A DNA stretch of 29,532 nt from Deltaproteobacteria bacterium (GCA_030688705.1 JAUYJH010000161.1:1-29532), one strand, 5' to 3'; shown: positions 7,543-14,879, counted from the stretch's first letter. Notes: generated by a model from the letters alone, not told the origin. Numbers and translations: made by a program.

Positions 7543-7938
7543 ATGAGTCGGATTCAATTTGGTAATATGCGATTGGCCACGCCACTGGAGCAGCAACAAT
7601 TCCTAAAATTGGACATTGCGAAAAAGGAAGATACAGGAAAAACCAGCACATTTCCAATAACACATTATGGGCTAAAGATAAAAAATGGGAAGAATGATCT
7701 GCTGATCTCTTGTGTGGAGTTTGTCGCTGATAAACGCTTTCAATGTAATGTGACGGATATCATCAATTCTGGCGACATAGAGGAACTTGCAAAATCTCGT
7801 TCTGGTTCTATTTGGATTACAGATCTTAATTTATCACCTGTTAAAGAGGTCCGTGGGGGTGATATAGACGGTGATGGAGATATAGATATTGCTACCAAAT
7901 TAAATGATGGCGGCATTTACGTCTTTCATCAAAATTAG
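7543..7938 (+). CDS. Hypothetical protein with C-terminal DxDGDGD (VCBS/FG-GAP-like) motif
   Basis: 131 residues with a very strong ribosome binding site (GGAGGAG, five bases before the ATG). No signal peptide or membrane segment is evident. Residues around 105-130 read GGDIDGDGDIDIATKLNDGGIYVF, an Asp/Gly calcium-loop pattern followed by a beta strand, as in a single VCBS/FG-GAP repeat. The rest is not recognised. The gene and its leader are AT-rich compared with the neighbouring housekeeping genes, which suggests acquisition. It ends exactly where the MTHFR-like remnant begins (7939). A role cannot be named. Confidence 0.6.
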   Translation: MSRIQFGNMRLATPLEQQQFLKLDIAKKEDTGKTSTFPITHYGLKIKNGKNDLLISCVEFVADKRFQCNVTDIINSGDIEELAKSRSGSIWITDLNLSPVKEVRGGDIDGDGDIDIATKLNDGGIYVFHQN

Positions 7939-7979
7939 CTACTGAATCACCTTGATCAGCTCCACCACCGCTCGTATTG
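7939..7979 (-). pseudogene. Remnant of the 3' end of a homocysteine methyltransferase/MTHFR gene
   Basis: On the minus strand this reads AVVELIKVIQ-stop, nearly identical to the last residues of the intact fusion gene at 9444-11291 (AVVELIKVIS-stop). Over 7946-7977 the DNA matches 9451-9483 with two substitutions and one missing base. The missing base breaks the frame beyond the tenth codon. The substitutions in the matched codons are silent (CTG/TTG, ATC/ATT), so the fragment looks like the end of a related, diverged gene, not a fresh copy. It forms a direct repeat with the intact gene, with two toxin-antitoxin modules between the copies. Confidence 0.65.
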
Positions 7980-8005
7980 ATAATCTTCTTGCGCATCGGA
8001 AGGAG

Positions 8006-8035
8006 TTTCTATATACTTCTAGTAGTTTCTAGAAA
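8006..8035 (+). promoter_or_regulatory. Probable autoregulatory operator of the RelE-type toxin-antitoxin pair
   Basis: Three copies of YTTCTA occur exactly 10 bases apart (8006-8011, 8016-8021, 8026-8031), and the last is part of the perfect palindrome TTTCTAGAAA (8026-8035). Sites on one helical face just upstream of an antitoxin gene fit cooperative binding by a ribbon-helix-helix antitoxin dimer. Binding by this antitoxin is inference. Confidence 0.6.
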
Positions 8036-8043
8036 TGGAGATT

Positions 8044-8277
8044 ATGGGTAAAACAGCACTGGCAACACAAATTACAGAAGAACTGAAAGAGGAGGTTGAT
8101 GCCGTCTGTGATGAACGGGGGACCACCATCAGCTGGCTTGTGGAAGAGGCTCTTCGTGAAAAAATCCTCGACCTCAAAGAAGAAGAGGCCCTTTTGCAAA
8201 TGTCTCTCAAAAGACTGGCAGAGCCGGGTGAAAAATCTTTTCGTGAATATCGCCGTTTGATGTCCAGACTAAAATGA
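8044..8277 (+). CDS. Antitoxin, ribbon-helix-helix type, of a RelE/ParE module
   Basis: 77 residues. The N terminus (GKTALATQITEELKEEVDAVCDERGTTISWLVEEALREKI) has the beta strand plus two helices of a ribbon-helix-helix DNA-binding antitoxin. The charged C-terminal tail would wrap the toxin. An ATG at 8035 is in frame but lies inside the operator palindrome and lacks a ribosome binding site; the ATG at 8044 has GGAG three bases upstream, so I prefer it. The stop overlaps the toxin start (ATGA), the usual coupling in such modules. The product should neutralise the toxin and repress its own promoter. Confidence 0.82.
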   Translation: MGKTALATQITEELKEEVDAVCDERGTTISWLVEEALREKILDLKEEEALLQMSLKRLAEPGEKSFREYRRLMSRLK

Positions 8278-8561
8278 CAACCCGCTCTTCCTATTCCGTT
8301 GCCTTCAAACCCGGATTTTTTAAAGATCTCAAAAAACTTCCCAAGGATGTTCGAGAGCGGTTGGACAAAATAATCGGCATGATCCAAAGCGATCCCTTTG
8401 CCGTGTCGTCAAAAAAATTGGTGGGGCATGCCCAATTGTATCGGCATCGTTTGGGAGATTACAGGCTGGTCTATTATTTGGATACAGAACAACGTAAAGT
8501 GCTTTTTCTCCTAATGGCTCATCGCAGGGAAGTTTATCGAGAATTGGAAAAAATGAGATAG
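8274..8561 (+). CDS. RelE/ParE superfamily toxin
   Basis: 95 residues, typical length. The fold markers are present: FKPGFFKDLKKLPKDVRERLDKII at the N terminus, then LYRHRLGDYRLVYYLD and VLFLLMAHRREVYREL. RelE members cleave mRNA on the ribosome and ParE members poison gyrase; the central R-x-R-x-GDYR strand and the late HRREVY fit the RelE side somewhat better, but this is not decisive. It is translationally coupled to the antitoxin and is divergent in type from the VapBC pair 200 bases downstream. Confidence 0.85.
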   Translation: MTTRSSYSVAFKPGFFKDLKKLPKDVRERLDKIIGMIQSDPFAVSSKKLVGHAQLYRHRLGDYRLVYYLDTEQRKVLFLLMAHRREVYRELEKMR

Positions 8562-8624
8562 GCAAATTCTTCGTGAGGCGCCTAGTCCCATTTTTTCAGC
8601 ATGCGCGACAGTTTTCCGGTGTAG

Positions 8625-8650
8625 TGAAAAAAAGTCACGACTTTTTTACA
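8625..8650. terminator. Possible bidirectional terminator between two toxin-antitoxin modules
   Basis: An imperfect hairpin joins TGAAAAAAAGTC with GACTTTTTTACA between the convergent RelE-type and vapC genes. A short T tract follows on either strand. The loop as drawn is very tight, so confidence is limited. The rest of 8562-8760 shows only a degraded REP-like core near 8571-8590 and a small stem GGACA/TGTCC (8741-8753) just past the vapC stop. Confidence 0.4.
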
Positions 8651-8760
8651 GTTGGGTGAGTAACCTCTGTGGCAACCACATTAGCCTTTTTTCTACTAGT
8701 GACCTTACCTGAAAGTGTTGGCCTGGATGCGAGGCTTATGGGACAAAGTGTCCAACCTTT

Positions 8761-9156
8761 TCAAAAAATCCGCCTGATTTTCGGCAAAATATCAAATCCC
8801 TTATCAAACGAAAAAATTGGTTCAATTTTTAGGCGGTCCATCTGGGCGGCGTGCAGGGCGTCTCTTGCCGACAAATTTTCATAAGCGAGCAGAAGATCTT
8901 TTGCTTGCAGACAGTCTGCTTCCACGACATCAAAAATCTGATCGATAAATCCATAGAGGGCGTCAAAGCAGGGTTGAATGGCGTCTTTTCTTTTGATGGC
9001 CGTGTAGCGGTGTAAAATTTCCTGCAAAACTTCTGTATTTGTTACCAATCTTTTTTTCTCGCTAATCAGGCGTTCCAAAACAGCAATCGTATCTCTTTTA
9101 TGGGGATGTTCGGCGCCGATCAGATACATCGGAATATTGGAATCGATAAAAATCAT
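8761..9156 (-). CDS. vapC: PIN-domain toxin VapC
   Basis: 131 residues. It is a PIN-fold ribonuclease; family members usually cleave tRNA or rRNA using magnesium. The four acidic residues of the active site can be placed at D5 (MIFIDSN), E42 (TNTEVLQEIL), D99 (SARDALHAA) and D118 (FSFDKGFD). Its ATG overlaps the antitoxin stop (ATGA), the standard antitoxin-first order. All catalytic positions look intact, so it should be active. Confidence 0.9.
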   Translation of the reverse strand: MIFIDSNIPMYLIGAEHPHKRDTIAVLERLISEKKRLVTNTEVLQEILHRYTAIKRKDAIQPCFDALYGFIDQIFDVVEADCLQAKDLLLAYENLSARDALHAAQMDRLKIEPIFSFDKGFDILPKIRRIF

Positions 9157-9401
9157 GACTCGAGATAACCTTTTTCGATTTCTTCGAGGATTTTTTCGAT
9201 GTCACCGGTCGGATAGGTCTGCTGGCTGGAGAGGCGAACTTTTTTCAACTTTTCCGCAGGGCTTTGTGAGGAAAAACCAGCGGCCGCCGTACGCAAAACC
9301 TGCCGCACCCATTCCCCGAGACTCAACCCCTCTTCTTCAGCCAAGTGCTGAATGTTCTTATATTCTTTTGGTTCCAGGAGAACTTGTAATCGTTTACTCA
9401 T
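9153..9401 (-). CDS. vapB: VapB-type antitoxin (ribbon-helix-helix)
   Basis: 82 residues: MSKRLQVLLEPKEYKNIQHLAEEEGLSLGEWVRQVLR forms the DNA-binding N terminus, followed by a charged tail (GDIEKILEEIEKGY) that would bind VapC. The promoter directly upstream places the predicted transcription start at the ATG, implying a leaderless mRNA. No Shine-Dalgarno is seen, which agrees with that. It probably represses its own promoter. Confidence 0.82.
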   Translation of the reverse strand: MSKRLQVLLEPKEYKNIQHLAEEEGLSLGEWVRQVLRTAAAGFSSQSPAEKLKKVRLSSQQTYPTGDIEKILEEIEKGYLES

Positions 9402-9407
9402 GCTATG

Positions 9408-9435
9408 AGTATATCTTGCTCAACAGAAGAGTCAA
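9408..9435 (-). promoter_or_regulatory. vapBC promoter, apparently leaderless
   Basis: On the minus strand, TTGACT (9435-9430), a 16-base spacer and TATACT (9413-9408) are followed after six bases by the vapB ATG (9401). With normal spacing from the -10 box, transcription would begin on the A of the start codon. Confidence 0.7.
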
Positions 9436-9443
9436 CCATTTCT

Positions 9444-11291
9444 TTAGCTAATCACCTTAATCAACTCCACCACCGCTTCGTATTTGCCAAAGGGGGGGAA
9501 GATGTAGACACCCTTCACGGCGGACATTGATTTGGCTTCTTTCAAAGATTCCTGCGCAACCGTCAAACCGATATCTCTTTGAGCCTCTTTGCTGGCAGCG
9601 TTTTTCAGGCGGTCCATTACTGCGGCGGGAATTTGCATTCCGGGGACTTCATTGTGGAGAAATTCGGCATTTTTCAAACTGGCCAACGGCAAGACGCCGA
9701 CAAAGAAGGGAATGTTCAAAAAGTCCTTCGATTTTGAGAGAAATTTTTCCAGCAATTTTGAATCGTAAACCGGCTGTGAAAAAATAAATTCAGCCCCCGC
9801 CGCGATTTTTTTGCGGAGCCTCTCTACTTCCAAATCCATATCAATCGCCCCCGGATTACAGCCGCAACCGATTACAAGCGAGGTCTGTTCTCCAATGGGG
9901 CGGTTGGCAAAATCCAAACCGTGATTCAGATTATTCACAAAATGAATCAGGCCGATCGCATCGACATCAAAAACGGCGGTGGCATCGGGATATTCCCCCA
10001 TTTTCGGAGGATCCCCTGTGATGACCAAAACATTTTTGAGCCCAATCGCGTTGGCGCCGATTAAATCCATCTGCATCCCCAGCAAATTTCGGTCGCGACA
10101 GCAATAATGGATAATCGTTTCCATGCCGATGGACTGTTTGATCAAGACCGACATTGCCATGGGGCTCATGCGGGCCATGGCTCTTGGTCCATCTGCGATA
10201 TTGATCACATCGACTCCGTGCGCTTTTAAAAATTTGGCCCCTTCGATCGCTTTGGTGGCATCCAATCCTTTCGGGGGGTCAATTTCGACACTGATTGCAA
10301 ATTTTTTCCCCAATAAAGCTCCAAAGCCGCTCCGTTTTTCAATCGGCACCGGCGTTAATTTTGGAGCCTCTTCTTTTTTGCTTTCAGCTCGAATGATTTC
10401 AATTTTTTTGGCCGGTTTTAAAGTTTGGAGATATTTTTTCATCTCCTTGATCATGGCGGGCGTTGTTCCACAGCACCCTCCGATTAAAAGAGCCCCGGCT
10501 TGAGCCAGGCGGCGGGCATATTCGGCCATATATTCAGGAGTAGCCAAATATAAAAGACGATTTTGTTTGGTTTGCGGGAGTCCGGCGTTGGGAAAAGCCG
10601 ACAACGGTTTGGTCGTTACCTGCTCCATCAGCTTGATCGCCTCCAAAACGCCGACTGGCCCGTTGCAACAGTTGACGCCGATCGCATCGGCTCCCCATTC
10701 ACACATCGTTTTGCAAGCATCAACAGGCTGAATCCCTTTGAATCCTTCTTCCCCTTCATATTTCAAAGTGACTTGCGTGATCACCGGATGGGAATTGGAA
10801 ACCGACCGCGCCGCTTCATAAGCTAATTTTAATTCGTCCAGATTATAGAATGTTTCGAGGAGGATCAGATCGACCCCTCCTTCAATCAGCCCCCCAATCT
10901 GCTCTTTAAAAAGAGTTCTAATTTCATCCGGGCTTAGTGTGGTGCTCGATTTTGCCGCCCATGAAATGGGCCCTACGGCACCAGCAACATAGGCTTGGCC
11001 CTTGGCGGCGTCTTTCGCGATTTTGGCGCCGGCGCGGTTGATCTCTTTAACCTTTTCTTCAAAACCAAAAGGGGCGAGTGCCAAGCGGTTTGCGGTGAAG
11101 GTGTTGGTCTCAAGCAGTTGCGCGCCGGCATTCAAATATTCAGTATGAATATCGCGGATCAGCGTTGGGTTTGATAAATTTAATTCATCATAATTTCGGT
11201 TGATGAAAATGCCGCGAGCGTACAATTCAGTGCCCAAGGCCCCGTCACCCAAAACACCGTCTTCCACCAAAGTTTCCAAAAAAGGTTTCAA
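9444..11291 (-). CDS. Bifunctional homocysteine S-methyltransferase / 5,10-methylenetetrahydrofolate reductase
   Basis: 615 residues, a natural two-domain fusion. Residues about 1-290 are a zinc-dependent, cobalamin-independent homocysteine methyltransferase: GDGALGTELYARG at the start, GVNCCNG (Cys208) and GGCCGTT (Cys273, Cys274) as the three zinc ligands. Residues about 325-615 are an MTHFR TIM barrel using FAD and NAD(P)H: FAISVEIDPPKGLDATKAIEGAKFL, INIADGPRA, VLVITGDPPK and FIFSQPVYD. The fusion matches the YitJ type, where the reductase makes methyl-tetrahydrofolate beside the methyltransferase for methionine synthesis. It is translationally coupled (ATGA) to the upstream metallo-beta-lactamase-fold gene. 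Its last codons are one arm of the direct repeat described at 7939-7979. Confidence 0.93.
   Translation of the reverse strand: MKPFLETLVEDGVLGDGALGTELYARGIFINRNYDELNLSNPTLIRDIHTEYLNAGAQLLETNTFTANRLALAPFGFEEKVKEINRAGAKIAKDAAKGQAYVAGAVGPISWAAKSSTTLSPDEIRTLFKEQIGGLIEGGVDLILLETFYNLDELKLAYEAARSVSNSHPVITQVTLKYEGEEGFKGIQPVDACKTMCEWGADAIGVNCCNGPVGVLEAIKLMEQVTTKPLSAFPNAGLPQTKQNRLLYLATPEYMAEYARRLAQAGALLIGGCCGTTPAMIKEMKKYLQTLKPAKKIEIIRAESKKEEAPKLTPVPIEKRSGFGALLGKKFAISVEIDPPKGLDATKAIEGAKFLKAHGVDVINIADGPRAMARMSPMAMSVLIKQSIGMETIIHYCCRDRNLLGMQMDLIGANAIGLKNVLVITGDPPKMGEYPDATAVFDVDAIGLIHFVNNLNHGLDFANRPIGEQTSLVIGCGCNPGAIDMDLEVERLRKKIAAGAEFIFSQPVYDSKLLEKFLSKSKDFLNIPFFVGVLPLASLKNAEFLHNEVPGMQIPAAVMDRLKNAASKEAQRDIGLTVAQESLKEAKSMSAVKGVYIFPPFGKYEAVVELIKVIS
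9451..9486. repeat. Direct-repeat arm (3' end of the MTHFR fusion gene) matching 7946-7979
   Basis: This stretch inside the intact gene pairs with the remnant at 7946-7979 in the same orientation (atcaccttRatcaRctccaccaccgct, then cgtatt). The two arms enclose about 1.5 kb carrying the RelE-type and VapBC modules. The layout resembles att-type duplication after integration into a gene's 3' end, but no integrase gene lies between the arms. Confidence 0.55.
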
Positions 11292-11932
11292 AAAACCCCC
11301 CTTACATTAAAGAAAGTCTGTTCCCCTTTTAGGGCCGCGGCCAAATAGGGGTTGGTTTTTTTCTGGTTGCCGATTGTATCGGTCGGGGTGGGGCCGTAAT
11401 CATGGCCGGGATAGATAATCGTCTCATCAGGAAGGACCGCCAGCATTTTTAATGTGTAAAACATTTTTTCAGGGTCGCTCCCCGGAAGATCGACTCTGCC
11501 ACACCCATCGACAAATAAAACATCGCCGGTGATCAGGTGATTGCCTACCTGGTAGCAAAGTTCGCCCGAAGTATGCCCCGGGGTCAAAAGACATTTGACA
11601 GAAAGACCCCCGACAGAGAGCGTGTCGCCATCGGCCAAAGAGTGTGCCGGCACCCCCATCTCTTCCAGGGCTCCGACCTCGATGCCAGAGACATAAACAG
11701 GGACTTTCAAGGCCTCAAAGGCCTGATCCAACTGTTGAATATGGTCAAAATGGGTATGGGTGACGAGAATTTTTTCGATGGTGACCCCCATTTTTTGGGC
11801 GGTTTGGAGGACTTTTTGAACATCAAAACCGGGGTCGACATAAGCCGCCTTTTTGGTGGCCGGATCTATAATAAGATACGAGAAGTTGGCCATAGGGCCC
11901 ACGGCGATTTGTTCGATCAAAACCGTTTGCAT
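11288..11932 (-). CDS. Metallo-beta-lactamase-fold hydrolase (glyoxalase II-like)
   Basis: 214 residues. Metal-binding motifs are in order: THTHFDH (HxHxDH), the downstream histidine in TPGHTSGELCYQ, the bridging aspartate in TGDVLFVDGCGRVDLPGSDPEKM, and IYPGHDYGPTPTDTIGNQKKTNPYL near the end. This is the hydroxyacylglutathione hydrolase/persulfide dioxygenase-like branch. The DGCGRVDLPG segment is typical, but substrate cannot be told from sequence. It is cytoplasmic, with no signal peptide. Its stop overlaps the ATG of the methyltransferase/MTHFR gene, so a link to sulfur amino-acid metabolism is plausible but not shown. Confidence 0.88.
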   Translation of the reverse strand: MQTVLIEQIAVGPMANFSYLIIDPATKKAAYVDPGFDVQKVLQTAQKMGVTIEKILVTHTHFDHIQQLDQAFEALKVPVYVSGIEVGALEEMGVPAHSLADGDTLSVGGLSVKCLLTPGHTSGELCYQVGNHLITGDVLFVDGCGRVDLPGSDPEKMFYTLKMLAVLPDETIIYPGHDYGPTPTDTIGNQKKTNPYLAAALKGEQTFFNVRGVF

Positions 11933-11986
11933 TGAAAACCCCGTTTATGCTACGAAGCCCCCCTTGTAAAGTGTCATATAGTGCCA

Positions 11987-12006
11987 CCTGCCTGCCGGCA
12001 GGCAGG
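11987..12006. repeat. Perfect 20-bp palindrome of the CCTGCCGGCAGG family
   Basis: The unit CCTGCCTGCCGGCAGGCAGG lies in the 94-base gap between the divergent hydrolase and greA genes, with partly matching flanks (gtgccac...ggccac). The same palindrome appears nested inside other repeats at 2200-2215 and 7349-7368. Confidence 0.8.
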
Positions 12007-12026
12007 GGCCACCGGGTGACAATTTT

Positions 12027-12500
12027 ATGACCAAGGTACCGATGACCCCGCAGGGGCATAAAAAACTGCATGAGCGCTTGAAACACCTAAAGGCGGTGGA
12101 GCGCCCAAAAAATATTTTAGCCATTGAAACGGCGCGGGGCCACGGTGATCTCTCTGAAAATGCCGATTATGATGCCGCAAAAGAGCGTCAAGCCCATCTT
12201 TCAATGGAGATTGCCGAAATCGAAGACAAATTGGCTAGGGCCCATGTCATTGACCCCACCACATTAAATCATTCCAAAGTGACTTTTGGGGCCACGGTAA
12301 CGCTGGAAGAAGGGGAGAGTGGCAACAAATTAACCTATCAAATCGTCGGTGTTTTTGAATCCGAGATTAAATTGGGAAAAATCTCCGTCGAATCCCCCAT
12401 TGCCAAAGCGTTAATCGGGAAAGAAGCGGGAGATGTGGTACAAGTGCATACCCCAAAAGGCTCCAAAGAGTTCGAAATTCTCGTTATTGAATACAAATAA
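12027..12500 (+). CDS. greA: Transcription elongation factor GreA
   Basis: 157 residues, normal length. It enters the secondary channel of RNA polymerase and stimulates cleavage of backtracked transcripts. The N-terminal coiled-coil hairpin carries the acidic tip in ETARGHGDLSENADYDAAKERQ (tip near residues 39-46). The C-terminal FKBP-like domain ends in SPIAKALIGKEAGDVVQVHTPKGSKEFEILVIEY. The first residues (MTKVPMTPQGHKKLHERLKHL) match the family start. The ribosome binding site is weak (GGGTGA). It is divergent from the hydrolase operon. Confidence 0.96.
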   Translation: MTKVPMTPQGHKKLHERLKHLKAVERPKNILAIETARGHGDLSENADYDAAKERQAHLSMEIAEIEDKLARAHVIDPTTLNHSKVTFGATVTLEEGESGNKLTYQIVGVFESEIKLGKISVESPIAKALIGKEAGDVVQVHTPKGSKEFEILVIEYK

Positions 12501-12537
12501 CCCTTTTTTCTAATTGCCATTTTTTTGACGATACGCT

Positions 12538-12649
12538 GTCAAAAATGTGTCAAAAATAACCCAGTCCCTTTCCGCCAAAAACGTATCATCATGTTAACTA
12601 ATTGATTTTATTAAAATTATCGTACAATCGTACTGTCGTACTAGCGTAC
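12538..12649 (+). promoter_or_regulatory. Intergenic repeats upstream of the secreted orphan gene: two GTCAAAAAT and four CGTAC sites
   Basis: GTCAAAAAT occurs at 12538-12546 and again at 12549-12557 (11-base period). Further on, CGTAC occurs four times at exact 8-base steps (12621, 12629, 12637, 12645). Between them, gttaactaattgatttt resembles gttaactggttgatttt upstream of the kinase pair (16864-16880), so a shared promoter type is possible. This fills most of the 196-base gap after greA. Confidence 0.4.
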
Positions 12650-12696
12650 GATTTTGGCATGCCTTTTGCTGAACTTAAGGGTCGGAGGGTAAAACC

Positions 12697-13314
12697 ATGA
12701 GCTTTTTAAAGGCATTTGGGGTCATCGCTTTCTGGATATTCATCTCTTTCGTTTGGGTCAGTCTCGGCCAAGCCAAAGAAAGGGAATGTCCCAATTATGG
12801 AAGCGCTGAAACGTGGATGAAGCCCTACCCGGTCTTGAACGAATGGTACAAGTTTTATGTCGACAAACATGCCTGCGAACTGCACGAATCCGATTTTTTC
12901 AAAATTTTGGCCAGTTCAGAACCGTTGGCCACAAAGTTAAACCAGGCCAAAGTAAAGTTTGACCAATTCTATGTTCCTCTCTCCAATCTGGTGCAGATAA
13001 ACTGGGAGAGGGTAAAAGACGGAAAGTTTCAAAATATACAAAGTGATTTGAGTTTGATTGATGTCAATTTGCACAAGGCTCTTTCCAGCATGAACACCGC
13101 CGACCAGGATTATTTTCGCTCTATTGTTTTGTTTGATCTCCCCTCCGAATTTGCAAGGGCCAATGGGCCCCCGGGTTCCAAAAATGTTGAAGAATTGATG
13201 CTGACGCGCCGGCTTAATACCGACAAGAGCGCCTATGCAAAACGCCTTCCCATCCCCGCCAAAGAAATCACCCCCCCTCCCTACAAGAAAATTTACCCAT
13301 ACGGTTTGGAATAA
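12697..13314 (+). CDS. Secreted protein of unknown function
   Basis: 205 residues. The N terminus (MSFLKAFGVIAFWIFISFVWVSLGQA) is a convincing signal peptide with likely cleavage after GQA, leaving a soluble periplasmic or secreted protein of about 180 residues with two cysteines close to its N terminus (ECPNYG and HACEL), which could form a disulfide. The middle is helical and the C terminus proline-rich (KEITPPPYKKIYPYGLE). I do not recognise a family. GGAGGG lies eight bases before the ATG. The gene precedes trkH by 47 bases and may be co-transcribed with it. Confidence 0.72.
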   Translation: MSFLKAFGVIAFWIFISFVWVSLGQAKERECPNYGSAETWMKPYPVLNEWYKFYVDKHACELHESDFFKILASSEPLATKLNQAKVKFDQFYVPLSNLVQINWERVKDGKFQNIQSDLSLIDVNLHKALSSMNTADQDYFRSIVLFDLPSEFARANGPPGSKNVEELMLTRRLNTDKSAYAKRLPIPAKEITPPPYKKIYPYGLE

Positions 13315-13361
13315 ACATTCCCTTGTCTTGATCAAAAATCAGCCCTATAACTTCCGCCTTC

Positions 13362-14819
13362 ATGAATTGGCGAGCTTTGGCAAAATTAATCGGCTTTTTA
13401 TCGTGCGTTGTCGCCTTGCTGATCGGCATTTCGGCGTTCATTTCTTTTCTGTATCGGGATGGAGGTTCTTTATGGCTTGCCGCATCGGCTTTGATTCCCT
13501 TGTTGGGGGGATTAACCCTGATGCAATTTTCCTGGAATGCCGATGCCGATAATTTGTCCCATCGCGAGGCGACCCTTTTGATTTCTTTGTCATGGGTGAC
13601 CGCCATTTTGTGGGGGGCCTTTCCCTACTATTTGACCAAGTCGTTCGGGGATTATTCCTTCACCGCGTTTTTAAACAGTCTTTTTGAGGCCACTGCCGGA
13701 TTTACGGCAACGGCGGCGACGGTTTTGGAACCGGGTATTGCTCTGGAACGGCTGCCGCACGGCCTTTTATTCTGGCGGGCGTTGAGCCAATGGCTGGGGG
13801 GGCTGGGCATTATTCTTATGGCTTTGCTCTATCTTCCCTTTATCCGTTCGGGCGGGATGGAACTGTTTCAAACCTCCTCCATTGTTCGTGAAAGAATACG
13901 GACCAAGGTGGGAGAGGTCTCCAAAACTGTTTTGTTTATCTATCTGATTCTCACCGCCTTGGCGGCGATTTCTTTGAAAATAGGGGGGATGACTCTTTTT
14001 GATTCCTTGTGCCACGCCTTTACCGTGATTTCGTCCGGAGGATTTTCGACACACACGCAAAATATTGCCGCCTACAACAGCCGTTTTATAGAGGTGGTTT
14101 TGATTATTTTCATGATTTTGGGGACGACCAATTTCGCCCTCCATTTTTCTTTCATCAAAAAAGATTTCGGGGCCTATTGGAAAAGTTCGGAACTGCGTCT
14201 TTATATCTCCGTGTTGGTTATCGCCTGCCTGTTGATTTTGTGGAACCTGCGGGTGAACGGCATTGAAATAGATTCTTTTTCCGTTATTTTCAATACCGTT
14301 TCCATCGGCTCCACCACCGGTTTTTGGAATACCGACACAAACAACTGGACCTCTTTTGCCAAGGCGGTTTTACTGCTTTTGATGTTTGTCGGCGGCACGG
14401 TCGGTTCCGCGTCCGGCGCCATCAAATGCTTTCGCGTGTCGCTCCTCATGAAATATTCCTACAGAGAAGTTTTTCGCATCATCCATCCCGCCGGTTTTAC
14501 GCCGGTTAAGCTGGAGGGAAAAGTTGTCGGTCGCGAGGTTTTGGAAGGGGTGACCGCTTTCTTTTTTATTTACATTCTCATTTTCACCGCGGGTTCCCTC
14601 CTTTTGCAGTCGCTGGGTTATGACACCATGACGGCGATATCGGGGGTGGCATCCACCCTTGGCGGTGTTGGCCCCGGTTTCGGCGAGTTTGGGACACAAG
14701 GGGGATACATGAACGTCCCCCTTGCTGGAAAGGTGACCCTGATGTTTTGCATGCTTTTGGGGCGTGTTGAAATTTTTCCCATCCTTGTTGTGTTGTCGAG
14801 AGAGTTTTGGAGAAAGTGA
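13362..14819 (+). CDS. trkH: Potassium uptake protein, TrkH/KtrB family
   Basis: 485 residues, an inner-membrane K+ (or Na+/K+) channel-like transporter with four M1-P-M2 repeats. The four pore loops are visible: ATAGFTATA (about 110-118), SSGGFSTH (224-231), SIGSTTGFWNTD (314-325) and LGGVGPGFG (433-441), each with the central glycine used in the selectivity filter. The C terminus, MLLGRVEIFPILVVLSREFW, is the usual TrkH ending. No ribosome binding site is obvious at this ATG, but the next in-frame ATG would remove the first membrane helix. The regulatory TrkA/KtrA subunit is not in the window. Confidence 0.94.
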   Translation: MNWRALAKLIGFLSCVVALLIGISAFISFLYRDGGSLWLAASALIPLLGGLTLMQFSWNADADNLSHREATLLISLSWVTAILWGAFPYYLTKSFGDYSFTAFLNSLFEATAGFTATAATVLEPGIALERLPHGLLFWRALSQWLGGLGIILMALLYLPFIRSGGMELFQTSSIVRERIRTKVGEVSKTVLFIYLILTALAAISLKIGGMTLFDSLCHAFTVISSGGFSTHTQNIAAYNSRFIEVVLIIFMILGTTNFALHFSFIKKDFGAYWKSSELRLYISVLVIACLLILWNLRVNGIEIDSFSVIFNTVSIGSTTGFWNTDTNNWTSFAKAVLLLLMFVGGTVGSASGAIKCFRVSLLMKYSYREVFRIIHPAGFTPVKLEGKVVGREVLEGVTAFFFIYILIFTAGSLLLQSLGYDTMTAISGVASTLGGVGPGFGEFGTQGGYMNVPLAGKVTLMFCMLLGRVEIFPILVVLSREFWRK

Positions 14820-14830
14820 CCCCGAAGGGG

Positions 14831-14871
14831 TCATCCTGAGCGGAGCGCCGGAAGGCGCGGAGTCGAAGGAT
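14831..14871 (+). repeat. Dispersed repeat (tcatcctgagcgg...cggagtcgaaggatc) supplying a ribosome binding site
   Basis: A copy of the family at 2343 and 6562 with a longer internal stem (GCGCCGGAAGGCGC). It fills the gap between trkH and the copper ATPase. Its terminal GAAGGA (14865-14870) lies nine bases before the ATPase ATG and is the only ribosome-binding candidate. The hairpin gaccccgaaggggtc precedes it at the trkH stop. Confidence 0.7.
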
Positions 14872-14879
14872 CTATATAT

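Noticed and set aside
8741..8753. vapC terminator
   Set aside because: The stem GGACA/TGTCC is only five base pairs with a three-base loop and no T tract.
12621..12649. CRISPR array
   Set aside because: The CGTAC repeats are five bases long with three-base gaps; no repeat/spacer structure of CRISPR size and no cas genes are present.
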